Positions 26,654 to 35,086 of a DNA stretch of 64,000 bases are shown here, one piece after another (the first letter of the stretch is position 1; each line of letters starts with the position of its first letter). The notes under the pieces were generated by a model. The model was not told where the DNA came from, ran no database searches, and worked only from the letters and a program-made list of their open reading frames with translations. This DNA is from Rhizobium deserti (GTDB taxonomy: Bacteria; Pseudomonadota; Alphaproteobacteria; Rhizobiales; Rhizobiaceae): the NCBI RefSeq assembly GCF_004358025.1, contig NZ_SMTL01000003.1, positions 186,001 to 250,000 on the forward strand, in the 5' to 3' direction. Both the position numbers and the translations under genes were made by a program.

Positions 26654-27281
26654 GCTTCTTCTAACACAGATCGATGAGACAACCCGACCAGACCACACTC
26701 GGCTGCTGGCGACTGATAAGTGCTACTATCTTTTTGAGTATACGTCGCGCAAAGGATATGATTTCAGCGCAACCAACAACCTGATTAGCAACCTTAAGAA
26801 GAAGCCGAGCACGGCTGGCACGGCTAGCTACAAATATAAAGGGCGCGCGATCAACGAGTGCACAAGCTCGCTCCGAGAAGTCCTGAACAAAAAGTGGCTT
26901 GCTACCGGAACACTAGTCCCGGTCCCCTGCTCCAAAGCTGTCGGTCATCCAGATTACGATGATAGAATTGAGAGAATCTGCAGAGGGATAAGCGCGGAAG
27001 CCGATGTCAGGAAGCTCATCATTCAAACAGCCTCAACCGCAGCCTCCCATGAAGTGGGCGAAGGTGAGCGTCTCACGGTAGAAGATCTTCTCAAGGTTTA
27101 CAGGATCGATGAGAGCGTAGCCGCTCCGCAGCCAACGTCGATCGGCATAATCGACGACGTCTTGACGGCGGGCACGCATTACCGCGCCATGCACACGATC
27201 TTGTCGCAACGCTTCCCGCAAGCGAAGATGTATGGGATTTTCATTGCTCGGCGTGTGTTTCCGGATCCATTCGGGGATTAG
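26646..27281 (+). CDS. ComF-like phosphoribosyltransferase domain protein
   Basis: 211 residues from TTG 26646, overlapping the dprA-like gene by 8 bases. The PRPP loop IIDDVLTAGTH is at residues 168-178, with VPVPCSKAVGHPDYDDR near 91-107 in the position of the ComF PVP motif, followed by an ASTAASHEVGEGER region that resembles the ComF RxR segment. It lacks the zinc finger of ComF and the helicase part of RqlH/PsyrT. It may use PRPP or a nucleotide made by or bound to the SLOG partner. A defence role is inference. Confidence 0.75.
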   Translation: MAELLLTQIDETTRPDHTRLLATDKCYYLFEYTSRKGYDFSATNNLISNLKKKPSTAGTASYKYKGRAINECTSSLREVLNKKWLATGTLVPVPCSKAVGHPDYDDRIERICRGISAEADVRKLIIQTASTAASHEVGEGERLTVEDLLKVYRIDESVAAPQPTSIGIIDDVLTAGTHYRAMHTILSQRFPQAKMYGIFIARRVFPDPFGD

Positions 27282-27562
27282 AGACAGTATAAAAGAGCCG
27301 CGTTGGCATAGAAATTTCGATCCGATCTTTATTGGAGTCCCAGATGGACTGCGAGCATTTCCAAAATTAGCAACGATTACAATGGGAGCTCGACAAGGTG
27401 CGGGGAAATAAGGTGCAGTTGATTTCGCTCGCGCTTTTTACCTGATCCCCTCACCTATTGACCCTTGCCTCTTTCTGCGGAATCTATCCCTCACCTGCTG
27501 GCGGGCAGGATCACCATCAAGACCGATGCGGCCGGTCTCGTTAAACACGAGGACCATTCCGT

Positions 27563-27892
27563 ATGACTGAAGAGATACGTCTGAAATATAGTTGGCGCCG
27601 CACCTGGCCACATACCGACGACAAGTTCAGCGGGTTCGATGGCAAATGGGTGGCCGGCTATATCGGAAGAGACCACATGGGCTATTGGACTTGGAGCTCT
27701 GGCCTTTCCGAACGGGAGAAGGGGCCGGGCCTTCATGGCGCTTCTGGCTTTGAACCCTCTGCAAGAGCTGCTGCCAAGGCGGTGGAAGAGTGCTATGACC
27801 GGATGCTTTCTGGAGAATGGCCGGGCATGAGTGACCGCGTCCGGACGATAGCAATGAGCTTGGCGGGGCGCGAGGGGCGGAAGTATGGCTGA
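27563..27892 (+). CDS. Phage hypothetical protein
   Basis: 109 residues: MTEEIRLKYSWRRTWPHTDDKFSGFDGKWVAGYIGRDHMGYWTWSSG. Tryptophan-rich start, then a helical SARAAAKAVEECYDRMLSGEWPG. Genes of this type occur in rhizobial prophages among early or lysis genes. No assigned function. ATG 27563 overlaps by 4 bases (ATGA) the stop of a short open frame (about 30 codons) that may be the end of a lost gene. 27282-27562 holds nothing else. Confidence 0.6.
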   Translation: MTEEIRLKYSWRRTWPHTDDKFSGFDGKWVAGYIGRDHMGYWTWSSGLSEREKGPGLHGASGFEPSARAAAKAVEECYDRMLSGEWPGMSDRVRTIAMSLAGREGRKYG

Positions 27893-27931
27893 CGAAAGCA
27901 GGATGATGGAATGAGCAGAAGGCGAGACTGA

Positions 27932-28024
27932 ATGCACCTCCTGCCTAACTGGGCACTGTTGGCAATCATCCTCCTGTTCGCGGCTTTCGCGGTCGTTGGG
28001 CTCGTGGCGCCCTTCGTGCTTTAG
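27932..28024 (+). CDS. Possible 30-residue single-span membrane peptide
   Basis: ATG 27932 encodes MHLLPNWALLAIILLFAAFAVVGLV followed by APFVL and a stop. Almost the whole peptide is one hydrophobic helix, as for small phage membrane peptides. It overlaps, on the opposite strand, the 3' end of 27966-28319. No clear ribosome site (GGCGAG 9 bases upstream). Tentative. Confidence 0.35.
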   Translation: MHLLPNWALLAIILLFAAFAVVGLVAPFVL

Positions 28025-28319
28025 CCTCAAGATCCCTTTCCTCCGCCTCCGCCAGCTCCTGCAGCACGCGATCGAGCTTCGCCTCCGTCGAGGCCTGTTT
28101 GCGATCGGCAAGCACGGCGAGGCTGTCGGCAATGCGTTTGAGCTCGGCAATGACCTGGTCAGTCTGTAGGCGATTACCTAGCTCAAGCCCTACGCTCGTA
28201 ACCACTGCGTCAGAGGTTTGTGGCGAGACGGCTGGCTTCTTTCCAAAGTAAGCAATCAACCCGGCGAAGATCCCCGCAACGAGGATACCGAGGTTCGTCA
28301 GAATTTCAGACTTGTCCAC
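27966..28319 (-). CDS. Phage single-span membrane protein with coiled coil
   Basis: 117 residues from GTG 28319 (VDKSEILTNLG); the longer frame from 28367 overlaps the upstream gene too far. One membrane helix near the start (ILTNLGILVAGIFAGLIAYFGKK) is followed by a long charged helix (DQVIAELKRIADSLAVLADRKQASTEAKLDRVLQELAEAEERDLEAKARRAP). Size, topology and place after the holin-like gene suggest a lysis accessory protein, such as an i-spanin analogue; this is from context. Confidence 0.55.
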   Translation of the reverse strand: MDKSEILTNLGILVAGIFAGLIAYFGKKPAVSPQTSDAVVTSVGLELGNRLQTDQVIAELKRIADSLAVLADRKQASTEAKLDRVLQELAEAEERDLEAKARRAPRAQRPRKPRTGG

Positions 28320-28776
28320 CTTCCGTCTTCCTCGCAATGGCATGGGTATAGTCGACGATCCGCGCATCTCTCAGAGCGCGAATGAAGTTTACGAAGTCGA
28401 GCACTAGAACGCCGGCCGCGAGGACAAACAGAAAGCCGGCAGTGTGAGCGACTGAAAGGGTAATCTGGACCCAGAAGAAGCAGCTCAGAAACGCTCCCGT
28501 GGCCCGCAGGTGAGGACTTCGCCGCCAAGCACCGTTGATCAGCAGGACGACGAGCCTACATGCAGCAAAGACCTTCATGACAGCAGACCATGTTTCCTGC
28601 GTGAAGATCATCAGCATCAGCTGGTAGGCGTTCGACTTACTGCTCGCCATGAGGTCCGGGTTGCTCGTGAGGACGAAGCCGAGAGCCATCAGCACGCCGG
28701 CCGCCCACCACTCGCTCCACCGCGGAAAAAATGCATTCGCGAAGTTGTCGCGAATATGAGTGAGGATTACCATCAC
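28306..28776 (-). CDS. Holin-like four-span membrane protein
   Basis: 156 residues with four hydrophobic segments: WWAAGVLMALGFVLTSNP, VMKVFAACRLVVLLING, FLSCFFWVQITLSVAHTAGFLF and LAAGVLVLDFVNFI. It precedes the charged single-span protein and the endolysin lies about 850 bases further on in the same orientation but with three opposite genes between. A holin or immunity membrane protein are both possible; the family is not recognised. Confidence 0.5.
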   Translation of the reverse strand: MMVILTHIRDNFANAFFPRWSEWWAAGVLMALGFVLTSNPDLMASSKSNAYQLMLMIFTQETWSAVMKVFAACRLVVLLINGAWRRSPHLRATGAFLSCFFWVQITLSVAHTAGFLFVLAAGVLVLDFVNFIRALRDARIVDYTHAIARKTEGGQV

Positions 28777-28811
28777 TCCTCCTGATTAGGTTCAGCACCG
28801 GAGGTGCGGCT

Positions 28812-29021
28812 ATGGTTGTGACTTGCAGGTCCTGCCGGGACACGAAGTGGATTTGCGAGGATCACCCGAATAAGCCGGGTTGGGGAATGCACGCCTGCAG
28901 ATGCGGAGCGGCGGCCATGCCTTGCCCTCACTGCGAGCCGGACACCGATTGGAACAAGCCGCTAGACTTCTCGAAGGTGTTCACCTCGGTGATCCGAGTC
29001 GCGCGCAAGAAGGTGCACTGA
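28812..29021 (+). CDS. Phage zinc-ribbon protein
   Basis: 69 residues with paired cysteines CRSCRDTKWICEDHP and CRCGAAAMPCPHC, enough for a double-zinc ribbon, followed by a basic tail (RVARKKVH). Such small proteins are common in rhizobial prophages; nucleic-acid binding is likely but not shown. It starts a three-gene rightward group (28812, 29023, 29301) that ends in the terminator at 29596. Confidence 0.6.
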   Translation: MVVTCRSCRDTKWICEDHPNKPGWGMHACRCGAAAMPCPHCEPDTDWNKPLDFSKVFTSVIRVARKKVH

Positions 29022-29022
29022 C

Positions 29023-29250
29023 GTGGCGGAGGATGTATTCGAAATCCTCATCCATGACGAAGACGGCGAGATCCTGCTTCACCAACAGCTCACGAAGGAA
29101 CAGGCTGAGCAAGCCATCCTCAACTTTGAGCTAGTGAAGGATCGGCCGCACATGGCGCTGATCCGGGCCGTGCTCTCGGCCGGCGTCTACAACGTCGGCG
29201 GTAAGTCGATCTTTGCAAAGCGAGTACCTGTCGGACCTTTGTCCGATTGA
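29023..29250 (+). CDS. Phage hypothetical protein
   Basis: 75 residues from GTG 29023, one base after the preceding stop. MAEDVFEILIHDEDGEILLHQQLTKEQAEQAILNF is acidic with an alternation typical of a small alpha/beta fold. No family recognised. Probably cotranscribed with 28812-29021. Confidence 0.5.
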   Translation: MAEDVFEILIHDEDGEILLHQQLTKEQAEQAILNFELVKDRPHMALIRAVLSAGVYNVGGKSIFAKRVPVGPLSD

Positions 29251-29300
29251 CGGCTGCAGTTGTACAGATAGAGTGAGTCCCCCTACCTGAAGGGCTCATC

Positions 29301-29519
29301 ATGATACATTCTCACCTAAAGCAGCCGGTGGATGCGCATACTCCAGAACAATTAAGGCTGCTGCAGCGTGTGTTTGATCGCGCTTGTGAGGCAACCGGGA
29401 TCAAGAAGAACACGCTCCAAGCCGAAGGGCTCGCGGCTACGGTGATCAAACTCTACAATTCCGGGATCCAGGACGAAGAGAAGCTTGAAGTGATGCTGGA
29501 AACCATCACCATCATCTGA
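29301..29519 (+). CDS. Small helical protein, rhizobial type
   Basis: 72 residues: MIHSHLKQPVDAHTPEQLRLLQRVFDRACEATGIKKNTLQAEGLAATVIKLYNSGIQDEEKLEVMLET. Helical throughout. Proteins with this PEQLRLLQxVFD start are scattered in rhizobial genomes and phages without a known function. It ends 77 bases before a terminator. Confidence 0.55.
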   Translation: MIHSHLKQPVDAHTPEQLRLLQRVFDRACEATGIKKNTLQAEGLAATVIKLYNSGIQDEEKLEVMLETITII

Positions 29520-29595
29520 TCGGACTCAACACAGCATTAACCATAATGTGCTAATGTTGCAGTATCCGAGCGGCCTTATACGTGAGGATACAGAA

Positions 29596-29632
29596 GGGCT
29601 CGCCAGATGCAGTGGCGGGCCCTTTGTTTTTA
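29596..29632 (+). terminator. Rho-independent terminator
   Basis: GGGCTCGCCA and TGGCGGGCCC pair with one G-T wobble around a 7-base loop, followed by TTTGTTTTT. It ends the rightward group 28812-29519 and also lies at the 3' end of the leftward endolysin gene. Confidence 0.85.
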
Positions 29633-30796
29633 GACATGCCTACCCTCCCGGTAGGCCAGAACTTGTTCCTTGATGAAGTTCGATCCGAAGTAGATCGCCA
29701 CCGAGCCGGCGACCGCGCCCAGGATCCACGGCGACACCGACAGCAGAACGTCTGTCACCGCCTTCAGCTTGTTGACGCCGCTGATGACCTTGTCGAGGTC
29801 GCCCGCGCCTTCAGCAAGACCGCCAAGGCCGCTGGCTGCCAGCACGCCAGCGCCCAGCTTCTTCAGCATGTCGCCCATCTTGACGCTCGGCGCGTCCTTC
29901 AGGTCTTTGGCGGTAGCATTTTCACGAGCCGGCGCATTCTGCCGGATCGGCGCCTTGATCAGCGCCACCAGCAGAGCATCCGAGACTGCCCCCGAGAGCG
30001 CCATGCCGTTGTCAGCTTCGAAAGCCAGGATGGCGTTCCGGGTCCGACTGCCAGGCTTGTTGTCGACATTGCCGACTTCCGGATAACCCTTGTCCCGAAG
30101 AAGCTGCTGCACCTTCTCGATCAGCTTGGCATCGGTCGGTTCAGACTGAGGCGGCGCGGCCGGCACAATGGGCGCTGCGGCGGCTTCGAAAGGCGTGTCG
30201 TTGATCTTTGACCACTTGGCATAGGCAGCAGCAAGCTTCTGGTCATACTTGTTCACGGCATAGCCAGTGCCATTATAGCCTTTGGCGAAGCCCTTCCAGT
30301 CATGCCGGCGCAGCTCGTCGTCCAAGCCGGAGTTCTTGATGAAGGTCACCGCCGCCTGCAGATGCGCTTCCTCATCTTCCATAAAGGCGAGGATCATCGC
30401 CTCAACACTCGGATATCCTGCGAGCTCATGGTTGAAGCCCATGACCTGAGCAAGCCCCCACGAGCAGGATAGCAGCGCCGCATGCTCGTTGATCACCATG
30501 GCGCGCTGCAGCTTGCCGTACTGCTCGCTCTCCTTGCCGTAGCCGCCGGCTTTAGGATTGGCGAGGCCAGCCTTGACGGCGGCAGCGCGCTTCTCCTCCG
30601 GGCAATATTTGTAGAACTTGTGCCGCTCGAAGAGGATGCGTGGCCGGCCTTGGCTGTCGAAGCCGGAACCCCGCGTCTCCGCTTCCATGAAGGCGTGAAG
30701 TTCGTCCTCGCCCACGCTGATCTGAACACCGAGCCGCGGCAAATCGATGTCCTCGATGCGCTTGGCAGCGCCCATGAAGCCGTTGAAATTAGTCAT
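29630..30796 (-). CDS. Endolysin: N-acetylmuramidase with peptidoglycan-binding and membrane segments
   Basis: 388 residues. The first 195 match the DUF3380-type N-acetylmuramidase domain: catalytic Glu candidate E40 in AFMEAETRGSGFDSQGRPRILFERH, then SWGLAQVMGFNHELAGY. A peptidoglycan_binding_1 repeat follows at about 222-285 (LIEKVQQLLRDKGYPEVGNVDNKPGSRTRNAILAFEADNG). Unusually it ends with a Gly/Ala-rich region and a membrane span (WILGAVAGSVAIYFGSNF), so it is probably anchored or exported by its C-terminus. Lysis of host murein at the end of the phage cycle is the expected job. Confidence 0.9.
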   Translation of the reverse strand: MTNFNGFMGAAKRIEDIDLPRLGVQISVGEDELHAFMEAETRGSGFDSQGRPRILFERHKFYKYCPEEKRAAAVKAGLANPKAGGYGKESEQYGKLQRAMVINEHAALLSCSWGLAQVMGFNHELAGYPSVEAMILAFMEDEEAHLQAAVTFIKNSGLDDELRRHDWKGFAKGYNGTGYAVNKYDQKLAAAYAKWSKINDTPFEAAAAPIVPAAPPQSEPTDAKLIEKVQQLLRDKGYPEVGNVDNKPGSRTRNAILAFEADNGMALSGAVSDALLVALIKAPIRQNAPARENATAKDLKDAPSVKMGDMLKKLGAGVLAASGLGGLAEGAGDLDKVISGVNKLKAVTDVLLSVSPWILGAVAGSVAIYFGSNFIKEQVLAYREGRHV

Positions 30797-30918
30797 GGCG
30801 AAGCCTCCGCCGCAGAACCTGCACGGTCGTAATCATGGTGATGTCCTCGAAATTCGGCACTTGCCGATGGTTAACGAAACCCTACCTAGGCCGGCTCGCG
30901 ACCAACCAGGGGATCTTG

Positions 30919-31086
30919 ATGAGCGATGATGTGAAGGACGATGCGGCCGAGGTGCCTACGATCGACGAGGCCGAAACCTCTCAGGCGGTTGCCAGTCTTT
31001 CAGAAATCGCGAGAGAACTGCGCGCCTTGGCAGATCAGGCTGCGGATCTGTCCAGCCAGCCGCTCTTCAAGCCGACATTTCACTAA
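30919..31086 (+). CDS. Small acidic phage protein
   Basis: 55 residues from ATG 30919 (AGGGG 7 bases upstream): MSDDVKDDAAEVPTIDEAETSQAVASLSEIARELRALADQAADL. Acidic start, helical middle. It is transcribed opposite to the tail genes around it. Lone acidic peptides in this position are seen in tailed phages; no function is known. Confidence 0.45.
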   Translation: MSDDVKDDAAEVPTIDEAETSQAVASLSEIARELRALADQAADLSSQPLFKPTFH

Positions 31087-31105
31087 ACGGGGCCGGCATG
31101 GAATT

Positions 31106-32383
31106 TTACAGCCCTTTGGGTTTCGCGTCAGGCTGCCGCACGGCAGCTAGACGACGCCACCACTTGTTTCCGGACTTCACCTTCTCCGTCGCGATGTCTT
31201 GCGGCTCCTCCGGATTGGGCATCAGGAGGTAAACCACTTCCTCTACATAGCCTTTTCGGATCCATGAGGGTGTTCTGCTCCTGCACTCCTCGCCAATTTC
31301 CGAGACCATCTGGGCAACAGTGAACTCATTGGCTTCGTGATTGATTGAAAGAAGGCAACGAGCTCGCTTTTTGATCTCATACATGTAGGCGCTGGCAGCA
31401 GCGAACGACATCTCTGTAAAAGAGTCGACATTTACGATGAGGTCATAAGTCTCCAGCCCTTCCAAGAAGAAGTCTGGCGGCATGATCTTGAATGCATCAG
31501 CCCGTGCTCCGTCCTCGCCATGGAGAATAACACTGTCATACCCGCAGAGCGTGCCAAGGTAGTAGGCCTGTGAGACGTTGGTCATGTGGAGATCGATCAA
31601 GGTGTAATCCTTGATACCCATCTTGCGGGCGTAGTAGGCCGACCGTCCAAGACCTGCGCCGATTTCAAGGACTTTGGCGTCAGGCTTTCCCTCGACGAGC
31701 TGCTTCACGCGCCATGCCTGATAGAGAGCGTGCACTGCCCGATATGTCGCGGTACCCCGGCTCGTCGGAATGCCGACTTCGTTTTGAAAAGGATTAGGAA
31801 AGTCGATCCGAAAACCAAAAGAATCATCCAGATCCCGCAATAGTTCGTCTGGTGCAGGAACCCCACTTCCCGCCTTACCTGCCTGACCGCTACCTTCAGG
31901 ATACGCCATTGGACGTGCGCCAACTGCTTCTGTTAGTCTCCTGAGCGCGTCGTAAGTCCAGCCAGCCATCCATCTTGCCCAATACTTTGGCACGAGTTGG
32001 GATCCATCATCCTGAACGACGAGATTATCGAAACCTTGGAAAAGGTGGGAGCTAGATGGGTCGCGCAGGAACTCGGTGACAGCAGGGAAGTCACCTTCCA
32101 TAAGAGCTTCGTGGATTGGCTCCTTCATTGGGCCAATCCACGTGAACCACATAGATTCAACTGTAGAATGTTGGCCGGTAAATGACCCTTGGTAGGCGGT
32201 GATTATCCGCTTCACTAGGCTTTCATCATTTCCTAGATATTGCCCTTTCGTCACGCCATAATCGAACGATATGTCGTCGTCGGGTCGGTGGCAGAGGTAA
32301 GAGTGCTCTAATCTGGAAGCGAGATGCTTACTGATATCCGGCAGTTCAAACGACTCCAGAACATTCCGCGTCAGTGCATTCAT
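31106..32383 (-). CDS. SAM-dependent methyltransferase, putative sugar O-methyltransferase type
   Basis: 425 residues from ATG 32383 (MNALTRNVLESFELPD). The C-terminal half is a class I methyltransferase: AKVLEIGAGLGRSAYYARK (SAM motif I at about 237-255), YTLIDLH for motif II, and YDLIVNVDSFTEM. A 200-residue N-terminal domain precedes it, as in the family named putative sugar O-methyltransferase. It lies between the tailspike and endolysin genes, where lysogenic-conversion genes are often found, and its GC content is lower than that of its neighbours. Methylation of LPS or capsule sugar, changing the receptor, is a reasonable but untested role. Confidence 0.75.
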   Translation of the reverse strand: MNALTRNVLESFELPDISKHLASRLEHSYLCHRPDDDISFDYGVTKGQYLGNDESLVKRIITAYQGSFTGQHSTVESMWFTWIGPMKEPIHEALMEGDFPAVTEFLRDPSSSHLFQGFDNLVVQDDGSQLVPKYWARWMAGWTYDALRRLTEAVGARPMAYPEGSGQAGKAGSGVPAPDELLRDLDDSFGFRIDFPNPFQNEVGIPTSRGTATYRAVHALYQAWRVKQLVEGKPDAKVLEIGAGLGRSAYYARKMGIKDYTLIDLHMTNVSQAYYLGTLCGYDSVILHGEDGARADAFKIMPPDFFLEGLETYDLIVNVDSFTEMSFAAASAYMYEIKKRARCLLSINHEANEFTVAQMVSEIGEECRSRTPSWIRKGYVEEVVYLLMPNPEEPQDIATEKVKSGNKWWRRLAAVRQPDAKPKGL

Positions 32384-32446
32384 GCCGGTCTCCCACTCCG
32401 ATCGATAACACAAGAATACATATCAGGGCGGGAAGAGGAAGACCCT

Positions 32447-35053
32447 TTACAATTTGCTGACAGTCAGCTGACAATCGCCTGTCGCGACATTTGCGTTCGA
32501 TCCCACTGACACAGCCTGAAGAGCTAGGGCGAGAGTACCGGAGGTGAGGATGGTCATCTCACCTTCGAAATTTATCAAGCCCTCCGTTCCCGCAGCTTGC
32601 GGGTCTATTCTTCCCTTCAAAGCTGATACCGATTGGTGAAACGCTACTGATGCCGCGCCCGCAGCTCCTATATTCGTCTGCAAGAAGGTTATAGCCGTTG
32701 GACCGCCCGTACCCCCCTTGTTCAATGTAATTTGCCCGGACACGCGATACCTCTGGCCTTTTCGGACATCTGTCGGCGTCACAAAGCTGAGAACAGTTGT
32801 TCCGCCACTGGTAACTGTGACCGCCGATGAGTTGGCTACACCCACGAATCGGCCGCCGACGAAGTTGATGCCGGCGGTATCGTCGACTACTTCGGCTACT
32901 AAGGTCTCATTAGCGTATTGGCTCAACTGCACAATCATCCCAATCCGGCAAAGCTGCGTAGACCCAGTTAGCCAGACCGAAATCGAACCTCTTTCGTGGT
33001 TCAAAACATCGATTATGCAGCCGATGCTGTCTTTCACTCTGACGCCATGAAAGGCTCCGGAAGCTCGTGCATCCGCACATGAGTTGATTAAGGTGTTCCC
33101 ATCGACCTGAGACTCATCACAGGAATCTAAATCTACAGCGATGGTGGTGCCGTCCGAGCCCACGTACTTGTAGATAAGGTTGTCGGACACGACGCTTTGC
33201 GGGGCCTTCACTAGACTTATTGCAGCGTCGAAGACATTGAAGTGTGAGCCGAAGACGTTGACATTTGGCCGGAGGGTATCATTCACCACGCCGATACCAA
33301 TCCATGTACCGATGGCCTTGACGTTGTTGAACGTCAACCCCTCGTTCTCCCCCAGCGCCTTGAACCCAACCTTCGCGTGAAAGACTTGGCAAGCTGAGAG
33401 TTCGATGTCTCCAGGAATAGAAGCAAATCCGGAATCGCTATCTAAAACAATTCCAGCATCCATAAAGCCAAGACTTTTCCGGTGGTCATAAGCCGAGAAG
33501 AAGGTGCTGGCAGCTGTCTGCCCTACGTTCACAACATATGTTCCTGCTCCTCCAGACCCAGTCCCTAGTGCCGTTATTCTGGTTCCCGTGATGATGCCGG
33601 TTCCGGTCAGGCTTTGCCCCACGGCAAGGCTGCCTGTGCCAGCGTTGACACTGCTGACAGTAAGGGTGGTGCCGCTGATAGAACCGATGCCAGTCGGAAT
33701 TGTCAGATCACGCCGCCCGGTTGCTCTGATTTCAGTCATCGAGTTGGCGTGAATGTTCTTAGTATACAAGCCCACCTTAGGGCCGTGCTTGTAGATATCC
33801 CATCCCCGGGTTGAGATGTTGGCAATCAGACACCTTGGCACCGTTCGGTTCCCAATGCTGTCCGCAGCCGAATACCGGACGCTCAGGGGGGTCACCTGCT
33901 CTTGGCCGAGGGTGTAGAAGCCAACATCGTAGATCAAAGTAGGAAAATTGAAGTCGGTCTGACTGATATCCACTCCCGCTGTCGCCGTTGCTTTGAACAC
34001 GTAGCCGGAGACACCCCTGTCTGTGCCTCTAAGCATAAAAACAGCGTTCACTATCAGCGCGAGATTGGATGTCAGGAACAGTCCAGAAACGAAGCCTGGC
34101 CTCCGGAATGCTTTAAGAGCCGAGTGGAAGATGTTCAAAGAGGTTGCGTTGTCAGTTCCAGTATAGTTGACTTCGTTGAAGTCAGCGACTGCGCCGAACA
34201 TCTCAGGTCGCAGTTGCTGATCCGCAATCTCCCATCGCTTTGTGCCACCATTTGAGGTTTGATCGCCAGGCATGTTGGCTTCAGGTGCAGCCTTCAGTCG
34301 GTAATTCGCGCCACCCTTTCCAGACGTCCCGGAGTAACCACTGGTTCGGACTGCGGTTACAGCTGAAGGGACAGTTGCGCCGTTTAGTGCAGCCACGGTG
34401 TCGAACGTCATCTGGTTGTTTGCGGCTGCCTGAGCGGCTGCGGCTGCAGCCTCTGCCGCCGCTACAATGGCGCTGGAAACCTGATCATTTAACAACCGAA
34501 AGGTCGATCCAGAGACTACGCCAAGCACGATCATGCCGGAGACGAGGCCGCCGGTGGCCGGGTTGTTCCCGCTATTGGTCTTGACCGTCAGAGCGGCGCC
34601 GCCGTTGAATGACACAGTAACCGGGGAGCCCGTATTGGTGTCAGCTATGTTCATCAAAACAAGCGATGAAGCCGAAACTGGAAGAGCAGACGTTGCCTGA
34701 ATGGCGTTTGGCGTTCCAGCTCCTGAATCAACGGCAATGATGAAGCTGAACGGCAGATCACCCCGGCGAGTCCATGAACCCACTCCTGATGCGCCAACCT
34801 TACCGTAGATCCCATTGTTGGCGGCGGTCGCATCCCCGAGCACCCACGCCATCGAATTGGCAGAGTGTGCTAGGTCGGCATTCAGCGCCGCAACTGAGGA
34901 ATAGATTAATCCATCACCGCTGACGAACAGCCCAACAAAGCGCTCCAACTCCGTACCCCATACGCCGACTTCCTGTTCGGAGATGGTACGCGCATTGCCG
35001 TTCTCGTCAGCAGATGCAAAGATCTGCTGAGCAAGTTTCGTGAAGATGCTCAT
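32447..35053 (-). CDS. Tailspike/tail fibre with beta-helix repeats
   Basis: 868 residues. The N-terminus ([40 protein letters not shown]) is the virion-binding part found in rhizobial phage fibres. An alanine-rich helix ([17 protein letters not shown]) near 200 links to a second start-like domain ([24 protein letters not shown]), then a long repetitive beta-rich body resembling a right-handed parallel beta-helix ([16 protein letters not shown] and similar turns). The C-terminal 110 residues form a jelly-roll-like head. Receptor binding, perhaps with depolymerase activity, is expected. Confidence 0.8.
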   Translation of the reverse strand: MSIFTKLAQQIFASADENGNARTISEQEVGVWGTELERFVGLFVSGDGLIYSSVAALNADLAHSANSMAWVLGDATAANNGIYGKVGASGVGSWTRRGDLPFSFIIAVDSGAGTPNAIQATSALPVSASSLVLMNIADTNTGSPVTVSFNGGAALTVKTNSGNNPATGGLVSGMIVLGVVSGSTFRLLNDQVSSAIVAAAEAAAAAAQAAANNQMTFDTVAALNGATVPSAVTAVRTSGYSGTSGKGGANYRLKAAPEANMPGDQTSNGGTKRWEIADQQLRPEMFGAVADFNEVNYTGTDNATSLNIFHSALKAFRRPGFVSGLFLTSNLALIVNAVFMLRGTDRGVSGYVFKATATAGVDISQTDFNFPTLIYDVGFYTLGQEQVTPLSVRYSAADSIGNRTVPRCLIANISTRGWDIYKHGPKVGLYTKNIHANSMTEIRATGRRDLTIPTGIGSISGTTLTVSSVNAGTGSLAVGQSLTGTGIITGTRITALGTGSGGAGTYVVNVGQTAASTFFSAYDHRKSLGFMDAGIVLDSDSGFASIPGDIELSACQVFHAKVGFKALGENEGLTFNNVKAIGTWIGIGVVNDTLRPNVNVFGSHFNVFDAAISLVKAPQSVVSDNLIYKYVGSDGTTIAVDLDSCDESQVDGNTLINSCADARASGAFHGVRVKDSIGCIIDVLNHERGSISVWLTGSTQLCRIGMIVQLSQYANETLVAEVVDDTAGINFVGGRFVGVANSSAVTVTSGGTTVLSFVTPTDVRKGQRYRVSGQITLNKGGTGGPTAITFLQTNIGAAGAASVAFHQSVSALKGRIDPQAAGTEGLINFEGEMTILTSGTLALALQAVSVGSNANVATGDCQLTVSKL

Positions 35054-35086
35054 TGAAGAACCCTATAAGGATTAGAGAAGCCGATC

